DNA from: CBDCVD01 sp965224015 | Lineage (GTDB): Bacteria; Pseudomonadota; Alphaproteobacteria; Rhizobiales; CBDCVD01 | DNA length: 64,000 nt | NCBI GenBank assembly: GCA_965224015.1 | Contig: OZ245032.1 | Location: 2,232,001-2,296,000, forward strand | Reading direction: 5' to 3' | Shown: positions 50,245 through 57,876 of the stretch, in pieces | Position numbering within the stretch: the first letter of the stretch is position 1 | Layout: each line of letters begins with the position of its first letter | Translations under genes and position numbers: made by a program | The notes under the pieces: generated by a model | What the model was told of the DNA's origin: nothing | Database searches by the model: none | The model's input: the letters and a program-made list of their open reading frames with translations, nothing else

Positions 50245-51159
50245 ATGCAAAGCCATCATCATTGCCTCACGCTCGTGGCGCCAGCTGATTCTGGTGCCTG
50301 CGACAAATCTTTGGCAAAGCAGTTGCAAGACGCATTTCCCCGTCTCGGCATTAAAGCCACGGGGATAGAAATTTTGGCGCCGGCAGAGGCCATGGCCATA
50401 GCGATACACCCACCGGAACATGAGACCAGCGCATCAATTCGCGCCTGGCTTGATGCCCGAGGCCTTCCCGTCGATATTGCGCTCCTGCCTCCTGGAAGGC
50501 GACAAAAAAAGCTGCTCATCGCCGATATGGACTCCACCATTATCGGCCAGGAATGTATCGACGAAATGGGTGCAGCGCTCGGCATAGGCAAGAAAATCGC
50601 CAGGATCACCGAAAAGGCCATGCGCGGCGAAATCGTTTTTGAAGACGCCCTAAGGGAGCGGGTCAACCTTCTTAAAGGACTTGCCGTCTCGCGCCTGCAA
50701 AACGTCATGGACACCCGTATCTCCCTCAATTCCGGCGCCCGGGCCCTTGTACGCACCATGCGCGCCAATGGTGCCTATACCGCACTCATCTCGGGTGGGT
50801 TCACATTTTTTGCCGAGCAGGTGGCAGACCAGGCAGGTTTTCATGAAATGCGCGCCAACCGGCTCGCTGTCGCCGATGACCGTTTAACGGGTGAGGTTAT
50901 CCCTCCCATTATCGGCCACCAAGCCAAACGCCAGCGCCTTGATGACCTGTGCCGCGCCCTGGATATTACCGCCAGGGATACAATCGCCGTTGGTGACGGC
51001 GCCAATGATCTGGGCATGATTGAGGCCGCAGGGCTGGGCGTTGCCTATTACGCCAAGCCTGTTGTTGCCGCCAGAGCCGATGTCCAGATCAATCATACAG
51101 ACCTGCATGCACTGGCCTATTTGCAGGGCTATAGACGTGACGCCATTGTCGCGCCATAA
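50245..51159 (+). CDS. serB: Phosphoserine phosphatase
   Basis: This HAD enzyme performs the last step of serine synthesis. It has 304 residues, with an N-terminal ACT-like half and the phosphatase in the second half. HAD motif I is LLIADMDSTIIGQECIDEM near residue 95, motif II is in ALISGGFTFFA, and motif III is in AVGDGANDLGMIEAAGLGVAY. ATG 50245 gives a start just beyond the divergent miaA start, leaving only 27 bases between them, so the two promoters must overlap. Repeat R1 follows 9 bases after the stop. Confidence 0.93.
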   Translation: MQSHHHCLTLVAPADSGACDKSLAKQLQDAFPRLGIKATGIEILAPAEAMAIAIHPPEHETSASIRAWLDARGLPVDIALLPPGRRQKKLLIADMDSTIIGQECIDEMGAALGIGKKIARITEKAMRGEIVFEDALRERVNLLKGLAVSRLQNVMDTRISLNSGARALVRTMRANGAYTALISGGFTFFAEQVADQAGFHEMRANRLAVADDRLTGEVIPPIIGHQAKRQRLDDLCRALDITARDTIAVGDGANDLGMIEAAGLGVAYYAKPVVAARADVQINHTDLHALAYLQGYRRDAIVAP

Positions 51160-51168
51160 TGGCGTCCT

Positions 51169-51274
51169 TATACCAAGGGTCCTTAACAATGACTCATGGC
51201 TTAGCGTCGAAGAGGTGTGTTATCAAGGCAGTACACCAGTCGGCGTGTCTATAAAGCCAATACCGCTGGTATTA
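51169..51274 (-). repeat. Repeat R1, full copy
   Basis: Reverse copy directly after serB. Its hairpin has one mismatch (GACAC against GTGTAC). It lies between serB and the thioredoxin-family gene at 51310. Confidence 0.9.
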
Positions 51275-51309
51275 GTTACCGCTCTTTCGTTGATGACAGG
51301 AGATAAGCC

Positions 51310-51867
51310 ATGGCCGCCCTCAACCCTCCCATTTGCGACTTCGGCTGGAAGGCCGTTGATTTCACCTTGCCTGATGCCCATGGGGAGCTGTTCAGTTTGC
51401 GCGACCTCAAGGGCCCGAACGGCACACTGGTGATGTTCATTTGCAATCATTGCCCCTATGTCAAGGCCATCGCCTCGCGCCTTGCCCGCGACACCGGTGA
51501 ACTCACCGCCCACGGGGTCAACAGTGTTGCCATCATGGCCAATGATGTGGTCAACTATCCTGCCGATGCGCCACCTAAGATGGTGCAATTTGCCACGCAA
51601 AACGGGTTCGCCTTTCCCTATCTTTATGATGAAACCCAGCAGACGGCCCAGGCCTATGGGGCGGTTTGCACGCCGGATTTCTTTGGGTTTAACGGCGACC
51701 TGGAACTGCAATACCGCGGCCGTCTCGACTCATCAGGACGCGGTGAAGCAGATGCCGAAACAAAGCGGGAGTTGTTTGATGCCATGGTGCAGGTCGCGCG
51801 TACCGGTCAGGGCCCGCGCGAGCAAACCCCGTCTGTTGGATGTTCCATCAAGTGGAAAGCCGCCTGA
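51310..51867 (+). CDS. Thioredoxin-family (AhpC/TSA-like) protein
   Basis: This 185-residue protein has the redox motif FICNHCPYVKAIASRL near residue 45, a CxxC in a peroxiredoxin-like fold, with DFTLPDAHGE at the start and TPDFFGFNGDLELQYRG later. Proteins of this type are thiol oxidoreductases of unproven substrate. GGAGA precedes the ATG. It has no signal peptide and is likely cytoplasmic. Confidence 0.82.
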   Translation: MAALNPPICDFGWKAVDFTLPDAHGELFSLRDLKGPNGTLVMFICNHCPYVKAIASRLARDTGELTAHGVNSVAIMANDVVNYPADAPPKMVQFATQNGFAFPYLYDETQQTAQAYGAVCTPDFFGFNGDLELQYRGRLDSSGRGEADAETKRELFDAMVQVARTGQGPREQTPSVGCSIKWKAA

Positions 51868-51891
51868 AACGCTTTACTGATTTATAGTAAC

Positions 51892-52419
51892 ATGGCGATT
51901 ATCGATAAAATCAAACGTATAGTGTTGGCGCCTCATCAGCGTGATGCGGGCGAGAAACCAGGCGCGTTCGAGGATGACGACAAGCGCCTCGCGGTGGCGG
52001 TACTGTTGGTTCATATACTTGCGGTTGACGGTATCAGGGACGTGGCGGAGCACAGTGCCGTTCGCCGCTTGCTCGGAGCCGAGTATGACCTGAGCGATGA
52101 GCAGACCGAGCGCCTGATTGCCCTTGCCACCGCCAAGGACAACGAGGCGGTTGATATCTATCGCTTCACCGCAGCACTCAAGGCACGTACCGATGCGGCG
52201 GAGCGTCGGCGGATTATCGAGATGCTGTGGCAGGTCAGCTACGCCGACGGCACCCTGCATGAATTCGAAGACAATCTCGTTTGGCGGATCGCGGAGCTGA
52301 TCGGTGTTTCCTCGCGCGATCGCATGGTTTTGAAGCAAAAAGTGCGCGACAGTAACAGGACCGGCGGAGCCGGAGACAGCCGCGATGGTGACCGGCTACA
52401 AGGTCAGCGAGATCAATGA
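51892..52419 (+). CDS. TerB-family (tellurite resistance) protein
   Basis: This 175-residue helical protein contains a TerB domain with RLAVAVLLVHILAVDGIRDVAE near residue 32 and LWQVSYADGTLHEFEDNLVWRIAELIG near 110. The acidic DG and ADG turns may bind metal. No other ter genes are near, so tellurite resistance is not implied. The C-terminal tail is low-complexity (DSRDGDRLQGQRDQ) and is encoded by a run of 9-base repeats that continues into the next gene. Confidence 0.8.
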   Translation: MAIIDKIKRIVLAPHQRDAGEKPGAFEDDDKRLAVAVLLVHILAVDGIRDVAEHSAVRRLLGAEYDLSDEQTERLIALATAKDNEAVDIYRFTAALKARTDAAERRRIIEMLWQVSYADGTLHEFEDNLVWRIAELIGVSSRDRMVLKQKVRDSNRTGGAGDSRDGDRLQGQRDQ

Positions 52420-52444
52420 GATCAACAAGATCAACGAGATCAAC
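52409..52444 (+). repeat. Four 9-base tandem repeats spanning a gene overlap
   Basis: Units of GAGATCAAY are repeated four times. They encode the end of the TerB protein in one frame and Arg-Ser-Thr repeats at the start of the amidotransferase in another. The ATG of the second gene and the TGA stop of the first overlap (ATGA) inside the array. Confidence 0.85.
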
Positions 52445-53177
52445 GCCTCCTGCGCCCCTTGAGCGCGAAAAGCCTGTGCTGATCGTTCTTCATCAGGAAA
52501 CCTCCACACCCGGGCGCGTGGGCCTGTGGCTCACACAACATGGTTATCCCCTTGATATTCGCCGGCCGCCGTGCGGAGACCCGCTTCCGCAAACCTTGGC
52601 GGCACATACCGGTGCCATCATCTTTGGCGGCCCCATGAGTGCCAACGATGACGACGAAGCGATGAAGCAGGAGACCCTGTGGCTTGATGTGCCGCTTGGT
52701 GAGGAAAAGCCTTTTCTTGGCATTTGCCTGGGAGCGCAGCTTCTTGCCAGGGCGATCGGCGGCACGGTGACGGGCCATCCCGATGGCCTGGTTGAGGTCG
52801 GCTATTATCCCATCACGCCGAGCGCCGCCGGCAAGGCCCTGTTTTCCTGGCCCGGCTTTGTCTACCAGTGGCATCGCGAAGGCTTTACCCTGCCCGCTTG
52901 TGCGACAGTGCTGGCCGAGGGACAGGTCTATCCGCTGCAAGCCTACCGGTATGGACCGGCGGCCTTTGGGATTCAGTTTCATCCCGAGGTCACGTTGCAG
53001 ATGATGCATCGCTGGACCATTCGTGGCGCTGAACGTATGGCGCTTCCTGGTGCATGTGGCGAACGGGCCCGGCACATTTCAGACCGCCGGCTCTATGACG
53101 CGTCTGTAGCGGTGTGGCTTGATGTTTTTATGCGCTATTGGCTGTCAGGCACCGGTTCATCGAACGCGCTTTTTTAG
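52416..53177 (+). CDS. Class I glutamine amidotransferase-like protein
   Basis: This 253-residue GATase1 protein has the catalytic cysteine in LGICLGAQLLARAIGG near residue 110 and the His/Glu pair in GIQFHPEVTLQMM. An unusual N-terminus has three Arg-Ser-Thr repeats made by tandem 9-base units; the true domain begins at PVLIVLHQE, so a later start is possible. It resembles stand-alone GMP-synthase-like amidotransferases that hydrolyse gamma-glutamyl compounds. The 3' end overlaps the convergent MarR gene by 21 bases. Confidence 0.82.
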   Translation: MRSTRSTRSTPPAPLEREKPVLIVLHQETSTPGRVGLWLTQHGYPLDIRRPPCGDPLPQTLAAHTGAIIFGGPMSANDDDEAMKQETLWLDVPLGEEKPFLGICLGAQLLARAIGGTVTGHPDGLVEVGYYPITPSAAGKALFSWPGFVYQWHREGFTLPACATVLAEGQVYPLQAYRYGPAAFGIQFHPEVTLQMMHRWTIRGAERMALPGACGERARHISDRRLYDASVAVWLDVFMRYWLSGTGSSNALF

Positions 53178-53603
53178 GTTGTCGTCTATGGACGACAGGC
53201 CGCTTCCCAGTGCGTTCATGTCGTCTTGCGACAAGCCCAAAGTGGCCTGCTGTTCCAATGATGCGAGAGTGGCCTCAAGGGTGCGGGCAATGGCGCGACC
53301 GTGATCGCTAAGATACAGCCGCACTTCGCGGGAATCCTGGAAACTGCGTTGGCGTCTGACGAGCCCTTGCGCGCTCATGCGTGACACCATTTTTGTCAAT
53401 GTGGGAGGGCGAATTTGTAGTAATTGGGCCAAAGTTCCCATGAGCTGTCCGTCCTCGCGCAACAGTTCCAGCAACAGAGGCTCCTGACCGGGGTAGACGT
53501 TGTGTGCGGCAAGGACTTTGGCCGCCTCGGCGCGCAAAACCCTTGCTGTCTGGGTGAGTTGGCTGATAAGCAGGGCTTTGGTCAAAGGGGATCCGTAATA
53601 CAA
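53157..53603 (-). CDS. MarR-family transcriptional regulator
   Basis: This 148-residue winged-helix protein has recognition region LMGTLAQLLQIRPPTLTKMVSRMSAQGLVRRQ and wing DSREVRLYLSDHG. It starts at TTG 53603 without a clear ribosome site. An 18-bp perfect palindrome lies only 9 bases before the start and probably serves as its own operator. The convergent amidotransferase gene overlaps its end, so antisense interference is possible. Confidence 0.8.
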   Translation of the reverse strand: MYYGSPLTKALLISQLTQTARVLRAEAAKVLAAHNVYPGQEPLLLELLREDGQLMGTLAQLLQIRPPTLTKMVSRMSAQGLVRRQRSFQDSREVRLYLSDHGRAIARTLEATLASLEQQATLGLSQDDMNALGSGLSSIDDNLKKRVR

Positions 53604-53612
53604 TTTAAAGTA

Positions 53613-53630
53613 GCTATATTATAATATAGC
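53613..53630. promoter_or_regulatory. 18-bp perfect palindrome upstream of the MarR gene
   Basis: GCTATATTATAATATAGC is fully symmetric and contains TATAAT-like -10 sequence on both strands. It lies 9 bases upstream of the regulator start, so the regulator binding here would block its own promoter. Confidence 0.6.
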
Positions 53631-53810
53631 ACTTATTACGTGTTTTTTAAATCCCAAAATCCCCACTTAGAGCGGGCCAGGTCGCCAATAAACGTTTTCT
53701 TCTTGTATCGTGCTGATAAAACAACGGTTTTCAACTGGGGCCAAGAGTCAAATTCAAAACCCCTGGGTATAAGAAGGGGGCCATCAATCAGTGAAGCGGC
53801 CTAATAAACT

Positions 53811-53916
53811 TATACCAGCGGTATTGGCTTTATGTACACGCCGACTGGTGTACTGCTTTGATAACATACTGACTTGACGCTAAGCCATGAGTCATTGTTA
53901 AGGACCCTTGGTATTA
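53811..53916 (+). repeat. Repeat R1, full copy
   Basis: Forward copy from TATACCAGCGGTATTGG to CCCTTGGTATTA. The final three bases are the TAA stop of the aspartic protease gene on the minus strand. The 180 bases between the palindrome at 53630 and this repeat hold no recognisable gene. Confidence 0.9.
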
Positions 53917-54651
53917 GTAACTGAGAATCAATTCGTCTCCGCGCTGCTCGAAGCCGGCAAGACGGCGCATGAAATTGCTCCCCAGCAGGTTCGTCGTCAG
54001 GGCACCCTCGCGCGCGACAAGCACCCGCATGTCGTTGACCTGAAAATCACCGACACGAAATTGCTCGACCCAGGTCGAAGCCATCTGTGTGCGCCCGTTA
54101 GCGGTATACACCTCGACAACAAAAATCAGTCGGCTGAAGTCGATCCCGATCCGTCTGGCATCGGCTTCGGTCAAGGTGGTGATGTCGGCGCCCGTATCGA
54201 AAACAAGGGCGATATCGGTATCATTGACAACGGCGTTGACATAGAACTCACCGCCGCGGCTGCGCGAAATGCGTAAACTACGCCCACTGTATGATAAACT
54301 TTGCGCCAGTTGCGACCCGGGCGCGATCGTCGACACGACTCGCCCGGCCACCAAAACCGCTTCATGACGAAAACTCAGGACAATGGCGACAACCCCAATG
54401 AGGCCGAGCCAAATCCCAAGTGCCTTAAACGCCTGCCCGCCCCCCCCAAACTTGCCTCCCCAATTGCCTCTCCAACTTCCCCGCCAAATCCCTCTTCCAA
54501 TGAACAGCAGCAGGGCCAGCAATACAACAAGCTGCGCCAACTGATGGGGTTGCAACCCAAAAATCGCGTCGGCATCGTTATTCAGGATCAGGACAATGCA
54601 ACCACCGATGATCAATCCCAATCCGATTGTAAGAGGAGACGGAAATCGCAC
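53914..54651 (-). CDS. Membrane-anchored retropepsin-like aspartic protease
   Basis: This 245-residue protein has several hydrophobic helices in the first half (residues 10-95) and a single-domain retropepsin at the C-terminus (TIGR02281 type). The catalytic motif is LVFDTGADITTLTEADARRIG; the usual serine or threonine after DTGA is aspartate here. The second signature is TTNLLGSNFMRRLAGFE. Known relatives are dimeric inner-membrane proteases with little studied substrates. The stop codon is provided by the end of repeat R1. Confidence 0.82.
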   Translation of the reverse strand: MRFPSPLTIGLGLIIGGCIVLILNNDADAIFGLQPHQLAQLVVLLALLLFIGRGIWRGSWRGNWGGKFGGGGQAFKALGIWLGLIGVVAIVLSFRHEAVLVAGRVVSTIAPGSQLAQSLSYSGRSLRISRSRGGEFYVNAVVNDTDIALVFDTGADITTLTEADARRIGIDFSRLIFVVEVYTANGRTQMASTWVEQFRVGDFQVNDMRVLVAREGALTTNLLGSNFMRRLAGFEQRGDELILSY

Positions 54652-54822
54652 AACATTAACCTTTCGTAAGACACGACACGTTCCAGATCAGCATGGGATT
54701 AGGTGTACCCATTTTGCTATGGAGCCTGTTGCGTGTCACCACGCGGGCCGCAACGGTTGCGGCCATAAACGTTTGGTGAACGATTTTTAGGCAAAGTTGG
54801 AGATCATGGCAAGGGGCGATGC

Positions 54823-55515
54823 ATGATGGGATCCGGCACAGGCTGTACAGATTTGAACGCAAGCGACACAGGAAAAACCGATGTGAAGACCCTGGCCCGT
54901 CAGGTGCGGGCGTGCCGCTTGTGCGTGGAGCAGCCCGAAGGGGCTCCTCTGCCCCATGCGCCAAGACCGGTGGTGTGTTTGAGCACCACGGCACGCATTT
55001 GCGTGTGCGGCCAGGCGCCAGGGGTGCGCGTGCACACCAGCGGCATTCCCTTTTCAGACCCCTCCGGTCGACGCCTGCGCCAATGGATGGACATAAGCGA
55101 AGAGGCGTTTTACGACCGCAAACGCGTGGCAATCGTTCCCATGGGGTTTTGCTTTCCCGGCCACGACAAGTCAGGCGGTGATCTGCCCCCACGGCGAGAG
55201 TGCGCCCGGCGCTGGCACAAGCAGATCTTTACCGCCATGGCGCAAATTCGCCTCGTTCTTGCCATTGGCCAATACGCCCAGGCCTTTCATTTGGGAACGC
55301 GGCGTCTTGGCACGCTCACCGAGACGGTTCGCGCCTTCGACACCTTTGCGCAATCGTCAGCAAAGCCGATGGTTTTGCCGTTGCCCCATCCCTCATGGCG
55401 CAACAATCATTGGCTGAGGAAAAACCCGTGGTTCGAGCTTGATCTGGTGCCGTTCCTGCGTATCAAGATCAAGGAGCATCTGAACCCCGAACCCTTGCAG
55501 CAGGACGCGAGATGA
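54823..55515 (+). CDS. Uracil-DNA glycosylase superfamily protein
   Basis: This 230-residue protein shares the layout of a compact UDG group with ICVCGQAPGVRVHTSGIPFS near residue 60 (the water-activating region), IVPMGFCFPG, and the C-terminal LPLPHPSWRNNHWLRKNPWF. Cysteines in RACRLCVE could help bind an iron-sulfur cluster as in family 4 UDGs. It removes uracil or similar damaged bases from DNA. AAGGGG precedes the start. Overlaps the nuclease gene by 4 bases. An R4 motif lies upstream at 54687. Confidence 0.82.
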   Translation: MMGSGTGCTDLNASDTGKTDVKTLARQVRACRLCVEQPEGAPLPHAPRPVVCLSTTARICVCGQAPGVRVHTSGIPFSDPSGRRLRQWMDISEEAFYDRKRVAIVPMGFCFPGHDKSGGDLPPRRECARRWHKQIFTAMAQIRLVLAIGQYAQAFHLGTRRLGTLTETVRAFDTFAQSSAKPMVLPLPHPSWRNNHWLRKNPWFELDLVPFLRIKIKEHLNPEPLQQDAR

Positions 55516-56063
55516 CCAACAAAAATACCAATTCATTTCTCTATCGGTTGATGGATGTGTTTTTTGTTTTTGCCTTGATGACCATAGGCGGTGCTGTGGC
55601 TTATGGCTTTTCCCGGCATACTGAGGAGCAGGTTCCGGCGGTCAAGACCGACGCGACACAGCGCATTACGTCCCGCATTCCGCACATTATTGATGGGGAC
55701 AGCCTGCTGTTTGGGCAAAGGCGGGTGCGTCTGATCGGCATCGATGCGCCGGAGTTGGCCCAGCGGTGCAAACAGAGCGGTCATGCCTGGCAATGCGGGC
55801 AGGCTGCCCGGGACTATCTCGAAAACCTTATCGCCGGCCGCCCCGTTACCTGCACCATATTGGGCCGTGACCGGTACGCGCGCGACCTGGCCACCTGTCA
55901 GTTACAAGACATCAACGTCAATCGCTCCCTTGTTGCGGCCGGTTGGGCGGTCGCCTATGGCGGGTTTACCAACGACGAGGCGTATGCGCGCAAAGCCAGG
56001 CGGGGCATCTGGGCGGGCACTTTCGAAGCCCCAAGCGCCTGGCGAAAGAAAAACAAAAGCTAA
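55512..56063 (+). CDS. Thermonuclease (SNase) family protein, membrane-anchored
   Basis: This 183-residue protein has a hydrophobic N-terminal helix (LMDVFFVFALMTIGGAVAYGF) followed by an SNase domain: VRLIGIDAPELAQRC near residue 75 and RDYLENLIAGRPVTC, GRDRYARDLATCQL, LVAAGWAVAY. The Asp, Glu and Arg expected for catalysis are visible. Four cysteines in the domain suggest disulfides, in line with an extracytoplasmic location. The 4-base overlap with the UDG gene suggests coupled translation. Confidence 0.85.
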   Translation: MTNKNTNSFLYRLMDVFFVFALMTIGGAVAYGFSRHTEEQVPAVKTDATQRITSRIPHIIDGDSLLFGQRRVRLIGIDAPELAQRCKQSGHAWQCGQAARDYLENLIAGRPVTCTILGRDRYARDLATCQLQDINVNRSLVAAGWAVAYGGFTNDEAYARKARRGIWAGTFEAPSAWRKKNKS

Positions 56064-56204
56064 AATACGCGATTATATGGATTGAAATTGCGATTTCTAT
56101 TCATTATTTTCCTGTTAATAGAAAGTTAATCCAGCCCCTTCTGGATACCAAAAGGATTTCCTGAAACCGTATGACCCGGGAATTCCCGCATTTGCCGATG
56201 GCTT

Positions 56205-56236
56205 TATACCAGCGGTATTGGCTTTATAGACACGCT
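56205..56236 (+). repeat. Truncated R1 copy
   Basis: Only the first 32 bases (TATACCAGCGGTATTGGC through ACACGC) are left. It ends 19 bases before the GTG start of the Lrp gene. Confidence 0.8.
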
Positions 56237-56255
56237 CCAAAGGCTCTGGTTTGCT

Positions 56256-56771
56256 GTGATAACCCTTGACCGATTTGACATCAAAATCCTCACTATCCTG
56301 CAGCAGGACGCAACCATTCCGGTTGCCGAGATTGGTAGACGCATTGGCCTCTCCACAACCCCCTGCTGGCGGCGCATTCAAAAACTGGAAGAACGCGGCA
56401 TTATCGAACGACGGGTAGCCCTGCTTGATGCAACAACCATCAATGCTGGCGTCAATGTATTCGTGGCGGTGCGCACCAACCAACACAACAAGCCATGGCT
56501 CGATCGTTTCGCCGAAATCGTCGATGCCATGCCCGAAGTGGTCGAATTCTACCGCATGAGCGGCGATATTGATTACCTGTTGCGGGTCGTGGTGAGTGAC
56601 ATTGCGGCCTACGACAGGTTTTACAAGGCGCTCATCGCCGAGATTGATATCACCGATGTCAGCTCAAGTTTTGCCATGGAGCAAATCAAATACACCACCG
56701 CCCTGCCGCTTCATTTTGCTGACGCGGCATTGGCGGCAAAAGAAGGCTCCGCGCGGGAGGTTGCAGACTGA
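56256..56771 (+). CDS. Lrp/AsnC-family transcriptional regulator
   Basis: This 171-residue regulator has the AsnC helix-turn-helix at residues 4-50 (LDRFDIKILTILQQDATIPV, IGRRIGLSTTPCWRRIQKLE) and the RAM ligand-binding domain after residue 65, with MSGDIDYLLRVVV and a C-terminal extension. The recognition helix LSTTPCWRRI is that of the amino-acid regulators of the Lrp group. A truncated R1 repeat lies in its leader. The start is GTG. Target unknown; the catabolic operon to the right is a possible one. Confidence 0.85.
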   Translation: MITLDRFDIKILTILQQDATIPVAEIGRRIGLSTTPCWRRIQKLEERGIIERRVALLDATTINAGVNVFVAVRTNQHNKPWLDRFAEIVDAMPEVVEFYRMSGDIDYLLRVVVSDIAAYDRFYKALIAEIDITDVSSSFAMEQIKYTTALPLHFADAALAAKEGSAREVAD

Positions 56772-56831
56772 TGCCTTTCCGGTTTCCGGGCTTGCCGGTT
56801 TTTGCGGTTTTCGAAACCGCTATAGCCAGGC

Positions 56832-56859
56832 CGCCTGAAAATGATTTCATTTTCAGGCG
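56832..56859. repeat. 28-base near-perfect palindrome
   Basis: CGCCTGAAAATGA and TCATTTTCAGGCG are perfect 13-base arms separated by TT. There is no T-tract. It may be a transcription-ending hairpin after the Lrp gene or another small repeat. Confidence 0.6.
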
Positions 56860-56881
56860 AAAAGCCGAGCGATAATAAAAG

Positions 56882-56927
56882 CATATAGCTAAATGACTTT
56901 GTCAGAATAAAGTCGTTTAGCTATATG
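56882..56927. repeat. Inverted repeat with 19-base arms
   Basis: CATATAGCTAAATGACTTT (56882-56900) and AAAGTCGTTTAGCTATATG (56909-56927) pair with a single mismatch around an 8-base loop. It has the same general form as the TA-ended R3 elements and probably is another MITE. It lies between the Lrp and GntR genes. Confidence 0.65.
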
Positions 56928-56972
56928 GGAAAAAGTCCCTGATCCATAACGCAGGGTTATCTAAGATCAGCG

Positions 56973-57632
56973 CTAAAGCCTGTCCATCACGCCTGCGCGG
57001 ACGCGATCCAGGTGATGGCACATGGCGTTTGCCGCGGCCTTCGGATCACGATCCTTGAGGGCTTTCAGTATGGCCCGATGCTCCTTGATACCCGGGCCCA
57101 ATCGTTGGGGAATGGTCTGGGCTTCAAACAGATAAGTCATTTTGCGAAGGTCACTGACAATTTTCGCCAACACGGGGTTTTGGCTCGCTGCGGTGATCGA
57201 ATTGTGCAAATCGTTATCAAATATCCAGTGAAGCTCGTTTTTGGGGTCCTTGACATGTTCAAATTCATAAAGCGCTTGCGTGAGGCGGTCGATCTGTTCA
57301 TCGCTCATGCTGGTCGCGGCAATACAGGCGGCCTCGCTTTCCAGCAATCGCCGCACATATAAAGCCTGCAGGAACTCCTTGAGATCGACAACCTTTACTG
57401 ACAATAGTCTGTCCGTCAGACGGGTTAGCCATCCCTCGCCTTCAAGGCGCACGAGGGCTTCACGCATGGGTGTTCTGGAGATGCCCAGACTTGTCGCCAG
57501 TTTCCTTTCCTGAATGATTGTGCCGCCAGCAAGCTCGCGCGACAAGATCATGTCGAAAACCGATTCATAGGCGATTTGCGACAAGCTTTCGCGGGGTGCG
57601 GGTTTATCATGCGGCTCGAAAGACTTTACCAT
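56973..57632 (-). CDS. GntR-family (FadR/FCD) transcriptional regulator
   Basis: This regulator of about 219 residues has an N-terminal winged helix (IIQERKLATSLGISRTPMREALVRLEGEGW) and a C-terminal FCD ligand-binding domain of helices with FDNDLHNSITAAS and EHRAILKALKDRDPKAA. The histidines that bind metal in FCD domains are present (DLHNS, EHRAIL, HHLDRV). It is on the same strand as the imino-acid catabolic operon and likely controls it. The start may be the ATG at 57632 or a TTG 15 bases upstream; neither has a clear ribosome site. Confidence 0.83.
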   Translation of the reverse strand: MVKSFEPHDKPAPRESLSQIAYESVFDMILSRELAGGTIIQERKLATSLGISRTPMREALVRLEGEGWLTRLTDRLLSVKVVDLKEFLQALYVRRLLESEAACIAATSMSDEQIDRLTQALYEFEHVKDPKNELHWIFDNDLHNSITAASQNPVLAKIVSDLRKMTYLFEAQTIPQRLGPGIKEHRAILKALKDRDPKAAANAMCHHLDRVRAGVMDRL

Positions 57633-57666
57633 CACGGGGTCGCGCAAGTATTATTGATTGGCTCTG

Positions 57667-57774
57667 TTAATACCAGCGGTATGGGCTTTATGGACACGCC
57701 GACTGGTGTATTGCCTTGATAACACAACGCTTTGACGCAAATGCATGAGTCATTGGCAAGGGCTCTTGGTATAA
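57667..57774 (+). repeat. Repeat R1, full copy
   Basis: Forward copy from TAATACCAGCGGTATGGG to GGCTCTTGGTATAA. The hairpin arms do not pair fully (GGACAC with GTGTAT). Confidence 0.9.
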
Positions 57775-57852
57775 GACATGATACGCTCTATAGCAAAATG
57801 CGTTTAATGGGAATCATGGGGCTTTCTCGTATTTTTCGCGCATTTTGCTATA
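57775..57852. repeat. R2 half (57775-57790) joined to a full R3 copy (57789-57852)
   Basis: ACATGATACGCTCTA is the right end of an R2 element; its terminal TA is also the first TA of an R3 copy (ends TATAGCAAAATGCG and CGCATTTTGCTATA). The composite fills the space between GntR and the flavoprotein gene, as at 2222-2510. Confidence 0.8.
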
Positions 57853-57876
57853 AGTGTAGCGCAATTTACCCATTAA

